DNA of 64,000 bases from assembly GCA_021307315.1 (NCBI GenBank), contig JAJSPD010000069.1, positions 62,001 through 126,000 on the forward strand, in the 5' to 3' direction. The notes beneath the pieces are model-generated. The model had not been told where the DNA came from. It did no database searches and saw only the letters and a program-made list of their open reading frames with translations. Below are positions 48,306-59,130 of the stretch, in pieces. A program made the position numbers and the translations under genes. Source of the stretch: Bisporella sp. PMI_857 (taxonomy: Eukaryota; Ascomycota; Leotiomycetes; Helotiales; Helotiaceae). Numbering within the stretch: position 1 is the first letter of the stretch; every line of letters starts with the position of its first letter.

Positions 48306-51300
48306 TGACTGTGACTGTAGCTGTGGCTGTCGCTATCATTGATGTCGAAAACCCAATTCCTTTTTAGCCAGCAATGCAAAGGGGCAATTCCTTCATTGCT
48401 AGTTTTGTCCGGGTCTAGGCCAGCATTTATTAAGATGCGGATTAACTCAACGTCAGCACCCTGATGAAGAAAATGCAGAGCATTCCTGCCGTCACTGGTT
48501 TCTTGGGCAAGATCAGTCCCCTGTGTCTCAAGATACCTCACTGAGATTTTCGAATTTGTCAAAACTGCATAATGTATTAACCCGAGGCCCTCTGGAGATG
48601 TCAAAGGAAGATCTTCCAAATTCTTCGTTTGCTGCAAAAGTAACTCGAAAGCCCCTTTAGCGCGTGATTTTCCCGCAGTATATAGAGGTAGGAAATTTTC
48701 CTTGCAGGTCAAGCTTTGGGATTCTGGATTTCCATCTAGCTCGAGCAGGGCTTGTAATCCAAGCACATTATTGCATTTAGCTGCGATATTCCACGCTGTA
48801 AATCCATCATTGTCCATGATCGCTGTAGACACACCTTGTTTGAGAAGCAAGGACACTATTTTGCCGCTTTTAATTTCTTGAGATACAGCACAATGAAGAG
48901 CAGTAGCACCATTGACATTAAGTGAGTTTACGTCAACTCCATGAGACAATAGCATCTCTACAGCCATACAAGAGTCATAGGAAGCGGCATTGTGTAGGGC
49001 CGTATTGAGGAGGTCGTCACGATTATCAAGGAGATTCATGTTGCTATGCTGAAGAATTTGTTCCATTATAGCTGTCTGATCGAATCGTATTGCGTTGTGA
49101 AACGTCATTTGCAAGTTGGCGAGCGACATATTGGAGAAAGTATTCAGACTTGTTTGTGGGCCGTTCATAATGCGAACCGGCTTCCGTCGACAGCGTTGCT
49201 GGTGCTCTGCTGTAGCATTAAAAAGATCAAGTTTTATGCTCTCCTCTCGGCCCGTAGCTTCCAAAGCTATAGTGATATCCTCGAGGAGTGCCTCCCTACA
49301 ATATATACGACAACAATCTAGGTCCAGGAGAGAAGTGAATATGTCGTGCTCCAGCGGTATCCCTAGTCTGATGAGCTCTAAAAAGGGTTGAGGGTTTATT
49401 TCAGGATCTGAGCGAAGAGCTAGAAGCGCAAGCTTCGCCGTGGACCAAAGCATACCGTTATTATCTCTGAAGGGAGAATTGAGGTCAGCGCCATGTTGGA
49501 TGAGTACTTGCAAAGTTTTGGACTTGAGATCACAAGATATAGAAACGCCTGGTACCAGTGCGATATCGAATTTATCACCGTCCAGGATGTCCTTTATTGT
49601 GGGAAGTCCTAGGAGAGCCCAATGAAGTGCGGTCCCGAGTTTACTCATTTGATTAACAGACTCAGTGTTAGCGATAAGAGAACAGAGCTCCGGCAAGTTT
49701 AATGCAGCGGCCATGTGAAGTGGGCCTACGTTACCCATACATACTGCCCGCGTTATATGTTCCAACTTGTCCTGCCTATAATGAAAAATCAGACGATCGC
49801 GGGCCCATGATAAGAACGAGTTTGTTTTCGATGGCTTAAATAAATCCAGAACATATGGCTCGATAGTAATGTGTATGGCAGTCTCAGAAAGGAGTTCGTC
49901 CCATTCGACGGCGTAACGACGGAAAGGATATATATTGTTATGCTTCTGCCATTCATCTAAATCTTCTATGACGTTTCCTTCAAAATCCTCTAACATAAGG
50001 TATGTGAAGCAAGTTTTGGCGAGAATGGGGATGACGTGGCTTTCAGCTTGAGAAAAGGCAGCAAATGGTGAACCAGGATCTGATGCAAGTTGGGAGAGGA
50101 ATTCTTGGACGGTAAAATGCGCCAACTCGACATGTTTCCCGTCATCGCTCTTCCGAATGAAACTACCGCAGTGCAACAAAATATCCTCTTCCTGACAAAT
50201 AGCTTCCCGATTAATCACTGTATCTCCGTCATTGACCGAGATAGCTTCACAAATCGCATCAATGGGTAACTCGTCCCCATGAATGATCCACTGTAATGTA
50301 CGCTGGACAAGCACCTGTATGCTGGGATCTTCTTCAATGACACGCTCAAGCATTCGTTCATATGTTTTAAATAAAGTTGGAGGCAATGAGTTCAATGCTT
50401 TGCGTTTAGCGTCGTCTGTTGGGAGACCAGCAAGGAGATCCAATTGACAAGCCACCCAGCGGAACCTAATTGTCAAAAGTTACCACAAGCTACCCGTTTG
50501 CATTAATTGTAAAGAAAATAGGAACTCGATTGGACGAGCAGAATTTTTGGAGAGTACATCTACATACATTCCTTGTGCCTTGTCAACTAGTGTTTTCTTA
50601 AGATGATCTTTCAATTCTGGACTTCGGATGCACAGTCGCTCTCTACCAAATTTGGACTGTCGTGCTTCAATCTCAGCAGCAACGTAGAGCTCAAGGTCTT
50701 CACGGTGGGCGGCTATCTCGATATGGCTGTATTCTTCTTGAAGAATTTGTCTGATATCTTGCTCAGCTCGACTAGATAGGAGGCTCCTGATATTACTTTG
50801 CTCTAATGTGAGAGAGGCCAGAGACTGGACAGCTTCCGTTGTATGTAACCCGCACTCATCAAGGCCGTCTACTATAACAGTGAAATTACCAAAGCATGAG
50901 GTGATTTTATGGACTGCTTTCAATAACTCAGGAAAATCAGTTGCAGCTAACTCCTCATTTGCAGCATGCAGATCGTCATACAGCTCCTGGAGAATGAGAA
51001 ATGCAGCTTCGTTCTGTCTAGCTGCTTGCACCGCTAAAGAGCCGAAAATGTTGGTCGGATCTTGTGTGGCGGTGCTTTTGTAGTCACAATAGTAATATGC
51101 GACAGCATGATCGGGGCTACTTTCTTTGATAGCTTCTTCGATAACACATGCCGTTAAGATCGACTTGCCTGCGCCCGATATGCCGGATAACCAGAGTTTC
51201 GCGTTTTGAGTATGCATCCAAACGTCGAAAGCTTCACTTTCAGTTAGCCATAAGCCAGTGAGCGGGTGGTGAATCTTCAAATTTGTGCGGTGGGTAATCT

Positions 51301-51886
51301 TGGGATCAACTCGTTCGAAGTACTTCAGAACTTTCTTGCGCTTTTCGTCTATCTTGATGCGTGTCTCTGCCGCCAATCGCGCTTCATTAGCTTCTTTTAT
51401 TTCTCTTATATCAGTCGCCATAATATTTTGACGCGTCAGAGCCTTTAGTGCTGCCGCCAATGTATCTCCGCTTAATGACAAATTAATAGTGGTCTTGTGT
51501 TGTTCGATTTCGGAAAGTAGCTCCCTTACTTCTGCTTGAGCAAAGGGCCATTTAAGTTTTCTTACAGCAAGCTCAATTTTTGTTTTGCTATCACTATGAA
51601 GATCATGAGAATCTAGCTTTTTCTGCATCATCATCAAAGTCATGCGGCAAGCATGGATATGATGCAGACGTCGGATCTCCCTCTCTGTATCATTCTCAAG
51701 CTCAGCGAAAACAAGTTGAAGGCCATGCAGCAGACCGCTAAGTTCTCGGACCGCATTCCCAAGATCCTTCATGTCTTTCTCTGCTTTTTGAAAAGCCTTG
51801 GTGTATCGTAATATTCGAGTAAAGACAGCGTCGGCGATTGCGACAAGGCCGGCGATACTACCAGCAATGGAAAGCGGGTCTGCCAT
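45102..51886 (-). CDS. NACHT-ankyrin STAND (NLR-like) protein (2,209 aa)
   Basis: Exons 51886-50568, 50465-46825 and 46771-45102 join in phase across introns of 102 and 53 nt. I chose the ATG at 51886 because MADPLSIAGSIAGLVAIAD is the usual start of fungal STAND N-terminal domains, although an in-frame ATG also lies at 51988. The NACHT NTPase has Walker A LSGISGAGKSIL (about residue 235) and Walker B VIVDGLDEC (about 340), then GMFRWVACQLDLLAGLP and a winged-helix-like region. From about residue 700 to the C-terminus there are some 25 ankyrin repeats (for example NGATALHCAVSQE and HIGATALHIAAYNGFL). A Ser/Asp/His-rich tract at about 1148-1200 interrupts them. Such proteins sense non-self or damage through their repeats and oligomerise through NACHT. 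The ligand and effector are unknown. Confidence 0.9.
48241..48330. repeat. GCTGTC-type coding minisatellite in the NACHT-ankyrin gene
   Basis: Repeats of GCTGTC and close variants (GCTGTGACTGT) encode alternating Ser-Asp with occasional His and Asn on the minus strand, so repeat number can change in six-base steps without loss of frame. Confidence 0.85.
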
Positions 51887-53169
51887 TTTGACCAAGTCTG
51901 TTGGCCTTTGCAAGACTACGTAGAATAGTATCACCAGAGACGGCCGAAGGAATTGCGGCACTAGAGTGTCAATCTCCAGAATGTACATATAATAAAGTGA
52001 CTATTCAATGAGAAGAGGCGGATAGCCTGAAACCACAACCGCAATTGACATTAATTAGTGATGAGATTGGGCAAGGAAGTGTGGAATTGTAGGAAACACA
52101 CGATTTAAAGGATTACGGGCAAATAATGAAGCAGGAGAAGGGAACTCTGAGCCTCAGCAAAAGCCTAACCAAGACAAGCTAATAGAAACTATAGTTCATG
52201 GTCGAGATGGATGTTGTGTTACCACACCTCCACAGGTAAAGGTGGGCTAACTGGGCATTCGGCGGTGCTGACAGCGAGGCTGCAGTTGTCAGTTGCTAAA
52301 TCAACCTGCCAGCCCCTTCGGTTACCCCTCTCTCAAAAAAAGAGATGCACAGCGGATAAGCACTTTGGTTTCCATATCGAAAATTGTTAAGATGTTGAGG
52401 TCGGGATAGAGCTCTCTGATTCCATGATGGGCCTGATCGGCGGAGTCAATCACGAGGCATATACCTGTGAGAACACACGCGAGCAGTGTGACAGCGTCCA
52501 TTGTCATCCATGTTAGGGGTTCGCGAGGCGATAGATGTAAAGAGGCCTGGATGGGACTTGGTCCGATATTTCAGAGAGGCGAAGAGATATTTCCTCTATT
52601 ACCAAGTTTATGTTTGAGGGTGATCGGGAATCACATGAAACCATCCCCCACAAAAAACATCGCGGTTGTTCAAAGTGTGGCAATTTTTGGCCTGTAATTT
52701 TGCTTAGCTGTTGGTATGCCCATAGCCGTAGGTCTGCGCTTCTTGTGTTATAAGTTAGTCACTTGACCATAGCTTGGAATATCATTGTCCCTGCTCGCAC
52801 CGAGATGTGGTGCTTGAGGTTGTGAAGCCGCGCCATATACTCCATGAACGACTTTTATGATGAGGACAATGATGATGAAAATGCCAAATGCTGAAGGTCT
52901 AATTGGAAGGAGACCCGATCTTGTGGGGCGTAAGCACACCCCACAAGTGGAATTCGCAGGGTCACAAGCACGCTATATTTCGGGTATCAGACATAGGTGG
53001 CGCAACCACACGTAAAAATGTTCATCCCGCCCAGTGAACCAGCCAATCAGAAGAGGTATCCAATTTTTGCTGCCAGGTCTATTCAAAAGACGCTATGGCT
53101 CGGGTGCTATGTTATTATATATGTTCACAATCAAGACTCTTATTGTTTCGCTCAGTCTACAAAGTCACG
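51887..53169. other. Divergent intergenic region between NACHT-ankyrin and P450 genes
   Basis: About 1.3 kb containing both promoters. A 61-codon minus-strand frame (52507-52322) beginning MTMDAVTLLACVLTGICLVI and a membrane-like frame without ATG near 52.8 kb cannot be supported as genes. Confidence 0.4.
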
Positions 53170-55108
53170 ATGGTGCTTCCAATTCTATGCCCTATCAATA
53201 TTCATTATCTCACAGGAGAGGCACTGGCAACTCTTGCTGTGTTGGTGAGCTTGCCCAAGATATTTGCGTGTACAATTTACTTTTCTAATTATTGGATAAC
53301 AGGGTGTTGTCTACATTCTTGGTACTGGATATCATAATATTTACTTGCATCCGCTGTCCAAGTTTCCAGGGCCAAAAATATTCGCTGCAACCGAGCTTGC
53401 CAATTTATACTATGTCTTCCGAGGCACAAGAGTATTCAAAGTTGCTCAACTCCATGATAAGTATGGGCCGGTGTGTATCCCCAGGCACTTGCACTTGTAC
53501 TCCAAGTTGCTGATATTCCACACAGATTGTCAGAGTCTCTCCAAACGAGTTATCATATATCATTGAAGATGCATGGAGGGATATATATACTACCCATAAA
53601 GGAAACGGTCAACTTAATAAATACATGGGATATAATGATGATCGAGGACTCTTTGATGCCGCAGAAATAGACCACGGTCGGCTGCGGAAAAAAGCGAGCT
53701 TGGCGTTCAGCGAAAAAATGATCAGAGAGCACGAGGACATCCTGCATCACTATGCTAATCTTTTGATTACTCGTCTGAAAGGCTCAACAGCGAGCGCCGA
53801 GGATATGACGGGCTGGTACGGCAGTACCACTCTTGATATCATTGGCCATCTCGCTTTCGGAGAATCATTCCATTCGCTGTTAGTCCTCCTGACCCAAACT
53901 TGTGTGAATAGATAGCACTGACTTCTCAGTGATACATCAACCCTCCATCCCCTAATGCCCGCACAACACGAGCTGCTCAAGCTTTTAGCCACCTCGACTG
54001 CACTCTTGCCATTTCATATAGCAGGCCTGTGGAGGTTACTCTTTGCAATCAGGAATTTCTACAGTCTAAAATTATTTCTCGAAACAGCGCAAATCCAGCT
54101 TGAAAAGCGGGCGACGAGAAAAAGGGACAACACTGAGAAGCCAGACTTGTAAGCCCTCTACCAGTTCTGCCGTGCTTATTCCCCCAGGAACTAAACTTTG
54201 TTAGTATCTCCCTCATATCAAAAGACATAGACACGCCAGGCGGCCTATCCTCCAAGGAAATGCATTTTGTGGCTCGTGATTTCCTCATTGGTGGCGCCGA
54301 TACAACCGCAACCGTCATCGCAGTACTCCCTCCGTTGGGCCCCAGAGCGAAAAATCCAAAGACTGATATTTCACAGGCAGCAACATACTTCCTCCTCATG
54401 AATCCCACAAAACACGCGCTCCTAAAACATGAACTTCGCTCAACGTTTGCCTCACAAAATAAAATATCCCTATCGGAAGTAAGCAATCTCAAGTACCTTA
54501 ATGCAGTAATCCTCGAATCAATGCGTTTAATTCCCCCTGGTCCCGAAACAATGAGAAGAGTTAGCAATGGGAATATGATATGTGGTGACTTCATTCCTGC
54601 TGGAGTAAGCTTTCCCTTCTTTTCCGATGGATCTGAAGATAGGAATTGACGGGTCGATAGACTCGTGTTGGGGTATATCACTGGGCTGCAGGGCACAACT
54701 CCGCAAGCTGGCGGGATGCGGAGTCGTTTGTGCCGGAGAGGTGGCTCGACGATGAGAGGTATAGAGATGATAAGAGGGGTGTGCTACAATTCTTTCAGGC
54801 TGGGCCAAGGAATTGTGTTGGCCAGAAGTGAGAATCTCCCCCACCCTAAATTCTTTTCTTGATTTCGGATGGTATTAACTCTTGTTGGTGCTGATAGTTT
54901 GGCAAATGCGGAGATGCGGTTGATACTTGCTAAGGTGTTCTGGACGTGAGTAACTCGTTGCTGATATTGTTCTTTAAAAAAAATCTAATATTCGTGCTTT
55001 AGGTTCGACCTTGAGTTATGCGAAGAAAGTAAAGGTTGGACGAAGATGAAGGCTTGGGGATTGACCTATGCCAAGAGACCCTTGATGGTGAAGGTCAAGT
55101 GTGTTTAA
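53170..55108 (+). CDS. Cytochrome P450 monooxygenase, nine exons (493 aa)
   Basis: Exons 53170-53244, 53303-53470, 53526-53878, 53930-54148, 54205-54322, 54377-54604, 54661-54827, 54898-54945 and 55003-55108 join in phase with introns of 51-70 nt. A hydrophobic N-terminal anchor leads into YHNIYLHPLSKFPGPKIF, the proline-rich hinge of microsomal P450s. Further landmarks are the I-helix FLIGGADTTATV (54284-54319), the K-helix ExxR in VILESMRL, the PERW segment in SFVPERWLD, and the heme-binding loop FQAGPRNCVGQN with the Cys ligand (about 54796-54830). The overall pattern resembles CYP65/isotrichodermin-hydroxylase-like enzymes of fungal secondary metabolism. The substrate is unknown. It sits directly upstream of a tyrosinase on the same strand. 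No single open frame is long, so it looks broken until spliced. Confidence 0.85.
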
Positions 55109-55672
55109 ACCGTACCTTCTAACCTTTGTGGTTCGTTTATTGCCAACTTTGAGTTCGCGGAACGATTTGATAACATAATAAAAAGAAATATGTTACGTTG
55201 GATGCACTTGCAGGGTACATTATAAGATTCCAATGTCTAAGACATTCTTCGTGTAACTGTTTCCGGGCATGCGATGCTTACGAGAGATCCTGGTCGGCAG
55301 GTTCGGTGGCCATCAAGCGGCACGAATGCTTGGAGTGAGACTACCGATTGGGCGCACTTGAGCATTCTCAATCCCGGCTCTAAGCTAATACTGGTCCCGA
55401 CAGTTCCTTTTCTTGAAACACATGAAGGAGTTGTTATTATTCGTTCGTTTCGGTGATGACAAGAGCATGAGCTTGGATTTTAGGCAGGGAGCATCTCGTA
55501 CTGCTACATGCAGTTATACGTACTGCTTCAAATCGAATTTTTATGCTAACGACCGTGTATTTCTCATTATGGGGCTCACGGCGCAAGTGTATAAAGGTAA
55601 TGCTCATCTAAGTGGATGAGGAGACTATCTGCTTCAGACCTGATCATCCAACCCTCTTTTCTGTTTTCAAAA
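55109..55672. other. Intergenic region between P450 and tyrosinase
   Basis: About 560 bp, presumably P450 3' UTR and tyrosinase promoter. No separate gene is supported. Confidence 0.4.
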
Positions 55673-57727
55673 ATGATTTTCTTCAGTGGGTTCTCGCCCA
55701 TGCGGGCTGCCTTGCTTTCAATGCCTATGATTATGGATGTAGTGGTTGCGGCTCATTATCCTATCACTGGAGTCCACACAGGTATTGATCCACAAACTGG
55801 GGCAAGACCTGCCCGAAGAAATATCTTAGACCTTCAGAATGATTTGCCAGCATGGTAAGCACCGAAACATATATCTTATTGATAGGTCCCAGCGCTAAGA
55901 CTGGGAGGTCTTTATTTATACAGGCGGTCTCAGCTATGCAACAAGCTCCGGAGAATGAACTGCTATCGTGGTTTCAAGTAGCGGGTTAGTAAGGCTCCAA
56001 AACACGTAGTCGCCCGGTTATGCCTAATCTAAGATAAGGTATCCATGGTAGACCACAATATGCTTGGGATGGGTATGAACAGCACCCTGATGCGCCGCTC
56101 TCTGGATACTGTACACATTCTAATGTGTTATTTCCCACCTGGCACCGCCCATATCTTGCCCTAATTGAGGTAAATACCCTCTCAAGAAGAAAATTACAAC
56201 TCAAATTAGAATTAGCAAGTTATCGCCGGTCATGCTCAAAATATCGCAAAATTATACAGCTCAGCAACATATCAAACAGCAGCAGACAACCTCCGCTTGC
56301 CGTATTGGGACTTTTCATCCATCCCTACGATGCCAGATGTTTTGAACACTGCAACCGTCTCTATAAATACGCCGTCTGGTCTGGAAAACGTGACTAACCC
56401 GTTGCTGTTGTATAAATTTCAAGAGTTTCCGCTGAATTCCACTTGGTTTCCCAACGATGATAGCGTTTCTCTAGGGGAGCGGTCTTTGTCACAACTTCGG
56501 ATCACCATGAGACTTCCGTTTAATGGCGAGTCTTCACCCGATAGTGCGAATTCTAACCTAAGGAACGCGAGACCCTCACTCATGCAAGGGACTGTAAGTC
56601 GTGGTCTACCCAACTCCATGTCAATTTCGATTGACCAACTGACATATCGCCAGTACAACGTCTTCGCCAAGTCTAAAGCATTCTATGATATGGCTACCAC
56701 TGCAGGTCCAGGGACCTCATTCGAAGCAGTCCACAACACCGTCCACGCAGAAGTCGGTGGTCGCACAAATGGCCACATGGCAGCTGTTGGTTATTCAGCG
56801 TTCGATCCTATCTTGTATGCTATCTTCTCTCCTTCCTTTGCTTCTAGCTCCGCTGACAATATCAAAGCTGGCTCACACATTCCAACGTGGACCGTCTCTT
56901 TGCCATGTGGCAAGCCATATATCCTGACGTCTATCTCCTCCCACAAGTAGACAACACCGGTACATTCACAATTCCTATCGGCAGCATCGATACCGAGACC
57001 ACGCCTCTCACACCCTTCACTACCGGCGACGGACAGACGACGTACACCTCTCTAAGTTCAAGGTATTTGAAAGATTTTGGATATTCATATCCGGAGATCC
57101 AGGACTGGATACCAATGTCGAAAGAGGAGTTGGCCGCGAATGTTACGAGCCAGGTAAATAAAATGTACAACCCCAATGGGACATTTACGAAGAGAAGAAG
57201 AGGGTTGAGGGCGAAGAGAGGAGATCCGGTGGTGAGGGAATGGAGTGTTGCGGCTAAAGTATCCAGTGCTGCTATTGGGGAACGGTTTGTTATAAGAATA
57301 TTTCTTGGAGCTCCACCATCGGATCCAGCAGGTTGGGATGTCGCCGATAACCTTGTGGGGAACATGTTTGTTTCGAAACTACCAGGTGAGGGAACGCCTG
57401 ACGTGAACAACGAGTTCTCTTTGCAGGATGCGCTCGTAAGAGCGGGCATCGGTAGCGCGGATGTGAACAAAGTGACGTCGTACTTGGAGGGAAATTTAAT
57501 TTGGGGTGTCCAGAAGGCAGGTTTCACCATTCATTCGAGAACAGCTACTAATCGTAGTGCAGATTAGAGATAATACGATTGTGCCGAACAGTGAGGTGGA
57601 AGGACTGCTGGTGGCCGTCTATGATGAGGCTATTACGCTTCCAAAGGATGACACAGAACTTCCTATATATGGAGAAAAGATACCTCATCCCGAGGTGACC
57701 CAGGGCAAATCTGGTGGAGCCAAATGA
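55673..57727 (+). CDS. Tyrosinase, type-3 copper oxidase (about 600 aa)
   Basis: Exons 55673-55854, 55908-55984, 56039-56169, 56216-56814, 56868-57516 and 57563-57727 give a full protein. The ATG at 55673 (upstream alternative 55616) opens a hydrophobic leader, followed by YPITGVHTGIDPQTGARPAR, the tyrosinase start. Copper-A ligands are in GIHGRPQYAWDG and CTHSNVLFPTWHRPYLALIE, and the Cys-x-His gives the usual thioether bridge. Copper-B ligands are in VHNTVHAEVGGRTNGHM and FWLTHSNVDRLFAMW. The C-terminal domain ends in PHPEVTQGKSGGAK. It oxidises monophenols and diphenols to quinones in melanin-type pathways. The last intron is odd: the in-phase options are GC-AG (57517-57562) or a 37-nt GT-AG (57521-57557). 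Codon and domain integrity argue that it is functional. Confidence 0.88.
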
Positions 57728-57882
57728 TCTCTTCACTAGCATCTTTCTCTTTCTCTTTGGCACGTTTGGTTTTTAATTCAGCAAAAGTAGCCTGGCATCA
57801 TATATTGATATCCCCCAGTTTCCGTCCTCTCTCGAATTCTTCCAACGGACACCATAACCATGTGAACTCTCTATACCAAATC

Positions 57883-58752
57883 TCACCGTATTTTAACCCC
57901 AGATAATGCCAGCCTTCGGTGGCCATCGGTGGATCTAGGTCCCTGAAGAAACCATTTAGGAGCGTTACAGTAGTCGCATTTTGGCCAAATGTCACCTTCA
58001 TTGACACGTGTACTGTACGGGGGTTGCGTCAAACAGCTCTCTACAGCTTCTATATCCATGAGCTTGATAAACCTGGAGATAGCTTCCGTTAATCCGCATC
58101 TATGCATTTTCCCTAGCACCGTCGATGGACCATCTGCAAACCGCGATCGGAGAGGGCAGTCGCAGAGCGAGCCGGCCCGAATCTCGTCTCCGAGATTCTC
58201 CTCACTGTTGAAGTTACACTCTACGCTGACATCCCCCTCGGCACCGGCTTTAAACCTCGTGGCTGCCCAAACCCTCGCAATGATCGGGGAAGTGTAGGGG
58301 CTCCACGTGCTCCATGTCCGCGTGGAGAGGTCAAGCTGGTGCTGAATCTCAAGGTGTCTGATCAGCTTTACATCCTCCCCAAGACTTTCTAGCCATCGCT
58401 GGAAAAAGACAGCATCTAGACTAATTGTGTCGGCAAGTTCTACACGTAGGATGTTATTTCCTAGGAATACGGCGAGCGCCTCCGCTCGGATTTGGCGACA
58501 TGTCCGCGCTAGGGCTGGGGTCGCGAAATAACTTTGCGACTCGCGATGTAAGGCTTTGCGACGGAAGTATGGCGTGTATTCTGGTGCTGGGAGCGAGAGC
58601 TTGTATATTTCGTTCCGCAGCTCAAGTGGAAGCTTGTGTATTAGATGGCAAGATGATTCATGGATCAACGTCGCGGAAGATTCGAACATTGGCGATTCAT
58701 TGGTGTGCATCGCTTTCCCAATTTTGTTCATATTGAAATCTATATGTATCAT
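57883..58752 (-). CDS. F-box/2EXR-like protein (289 aa)
   Basis: A single-exon frame from an ATG at 58752. The motif CHLIHKLPLELRNEIYKLSL (about residues 35-54), followed by ALARTCRQIRAEALAVFLGN, is the hallmark of the fungal F-box-like/2EXR family, in which the first helix pair may bind a Skp1-like partner. The rest is a family-typical alpha/beta region with a central acidic stretch and a C-terminal CDYCNAPKWFL segment. F-box proteins usually recruit substrates to SCF ubiquitin ligases, but for 2EXR-type members this is unproven. It converges with the tyrosinase 3' end and diverges from the M24 gene. No substrate is inferable. Confidence 0.75.
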   Translation of the reverse strand: MIHIDFNMNKIGKAMHTNESPMFESSATLIHESSCHLIHKLPLELRNEIYKLSLPAPEYTPYFRRKALHRESQSYFATPALARTCRQIRAEALAVFLGNNILRVELADTISLDAVFFQRWLESLGEDVKLIRHLEIQHQLDLSTRTWSTWSPYTSPIIARVWAATRFKAGAEGDVSVECNFNSEENLGDEIRAGSLCDCPLRSRFADGPSTVLGKMHRCGLTEAISRFIKLMDIEAVESCLTQPPYSTRVNEGDIWPKCDYCNAPKWFLQGPRSTDGHRRLALSGVKIR

Positions 58753-59130
58753 AATTTCTGGAAATCTGGTAACAGCGGCTTTTTATGCTTGATATGACCA
58801 TATCTGGAAGCGGCTGTGTCTGACTCACTGCCACAGCCAGCTAGCAACATCTGGGTTCAACCTTGACATAATTTTACGTTGATGTCCTCGTTCAATCACG
58901 TAGTCATTCATTCCCCGCCCACAACTGTTCAGCCCTCAAGAAATGGGGGCGGGGTCGATTTTTGTTGCAAAGGTGGGGAATTTTGCACCTAGTTTCAGTG
59001 AGTCCTTGGCCAAAGCATATTTCCACGACAACAATAACACTTGGTACTAAGGTTTGAGGAGAATGAGCAGGCTCTGTGATCCTTCGCTTATAATATAGAG
59101 TCTCCCAGCTGAAGTTTTAGAGGGTGAACA
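58753..59130. promoter_or_regulatory. Divergent promoter region of the 2EXR-like and M24 genes
   Basis: 378 bp between opposing ATGs. It must hold both promoters. An AT-rich CTTATAATATAG near 59087-59098 is a possible TATA element for the M24 gene. Confidence 0.35.

Noticed and set aside
48127..48339. Ala/Thr-repeat frame on the minus strand
   Set aside because: Shadow of the hexanucleotide repeat coding for Ser/Asp in the NACHT-ankyrin gene.
52322..52507. 61-codon frame with a signal-like start
   Set aside because: It starts like fungal STAND N-termini but is too short and lacks downstream support. It may be a remnant, not a gene.
52748..52939. Membrane-like minus-strand frame
   Set aside because: No ATG start and no similarity recognised.
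54049..54696. 215-codon minus-strand frame
   Set aside because: Antisense shadow of the P450 exons and introns.
53170..55108. P450 as a pseudogene
   Set aside because: The short separate frames looked broken at first, but eight GT-AG introns join them in phase with every P450 motif present.
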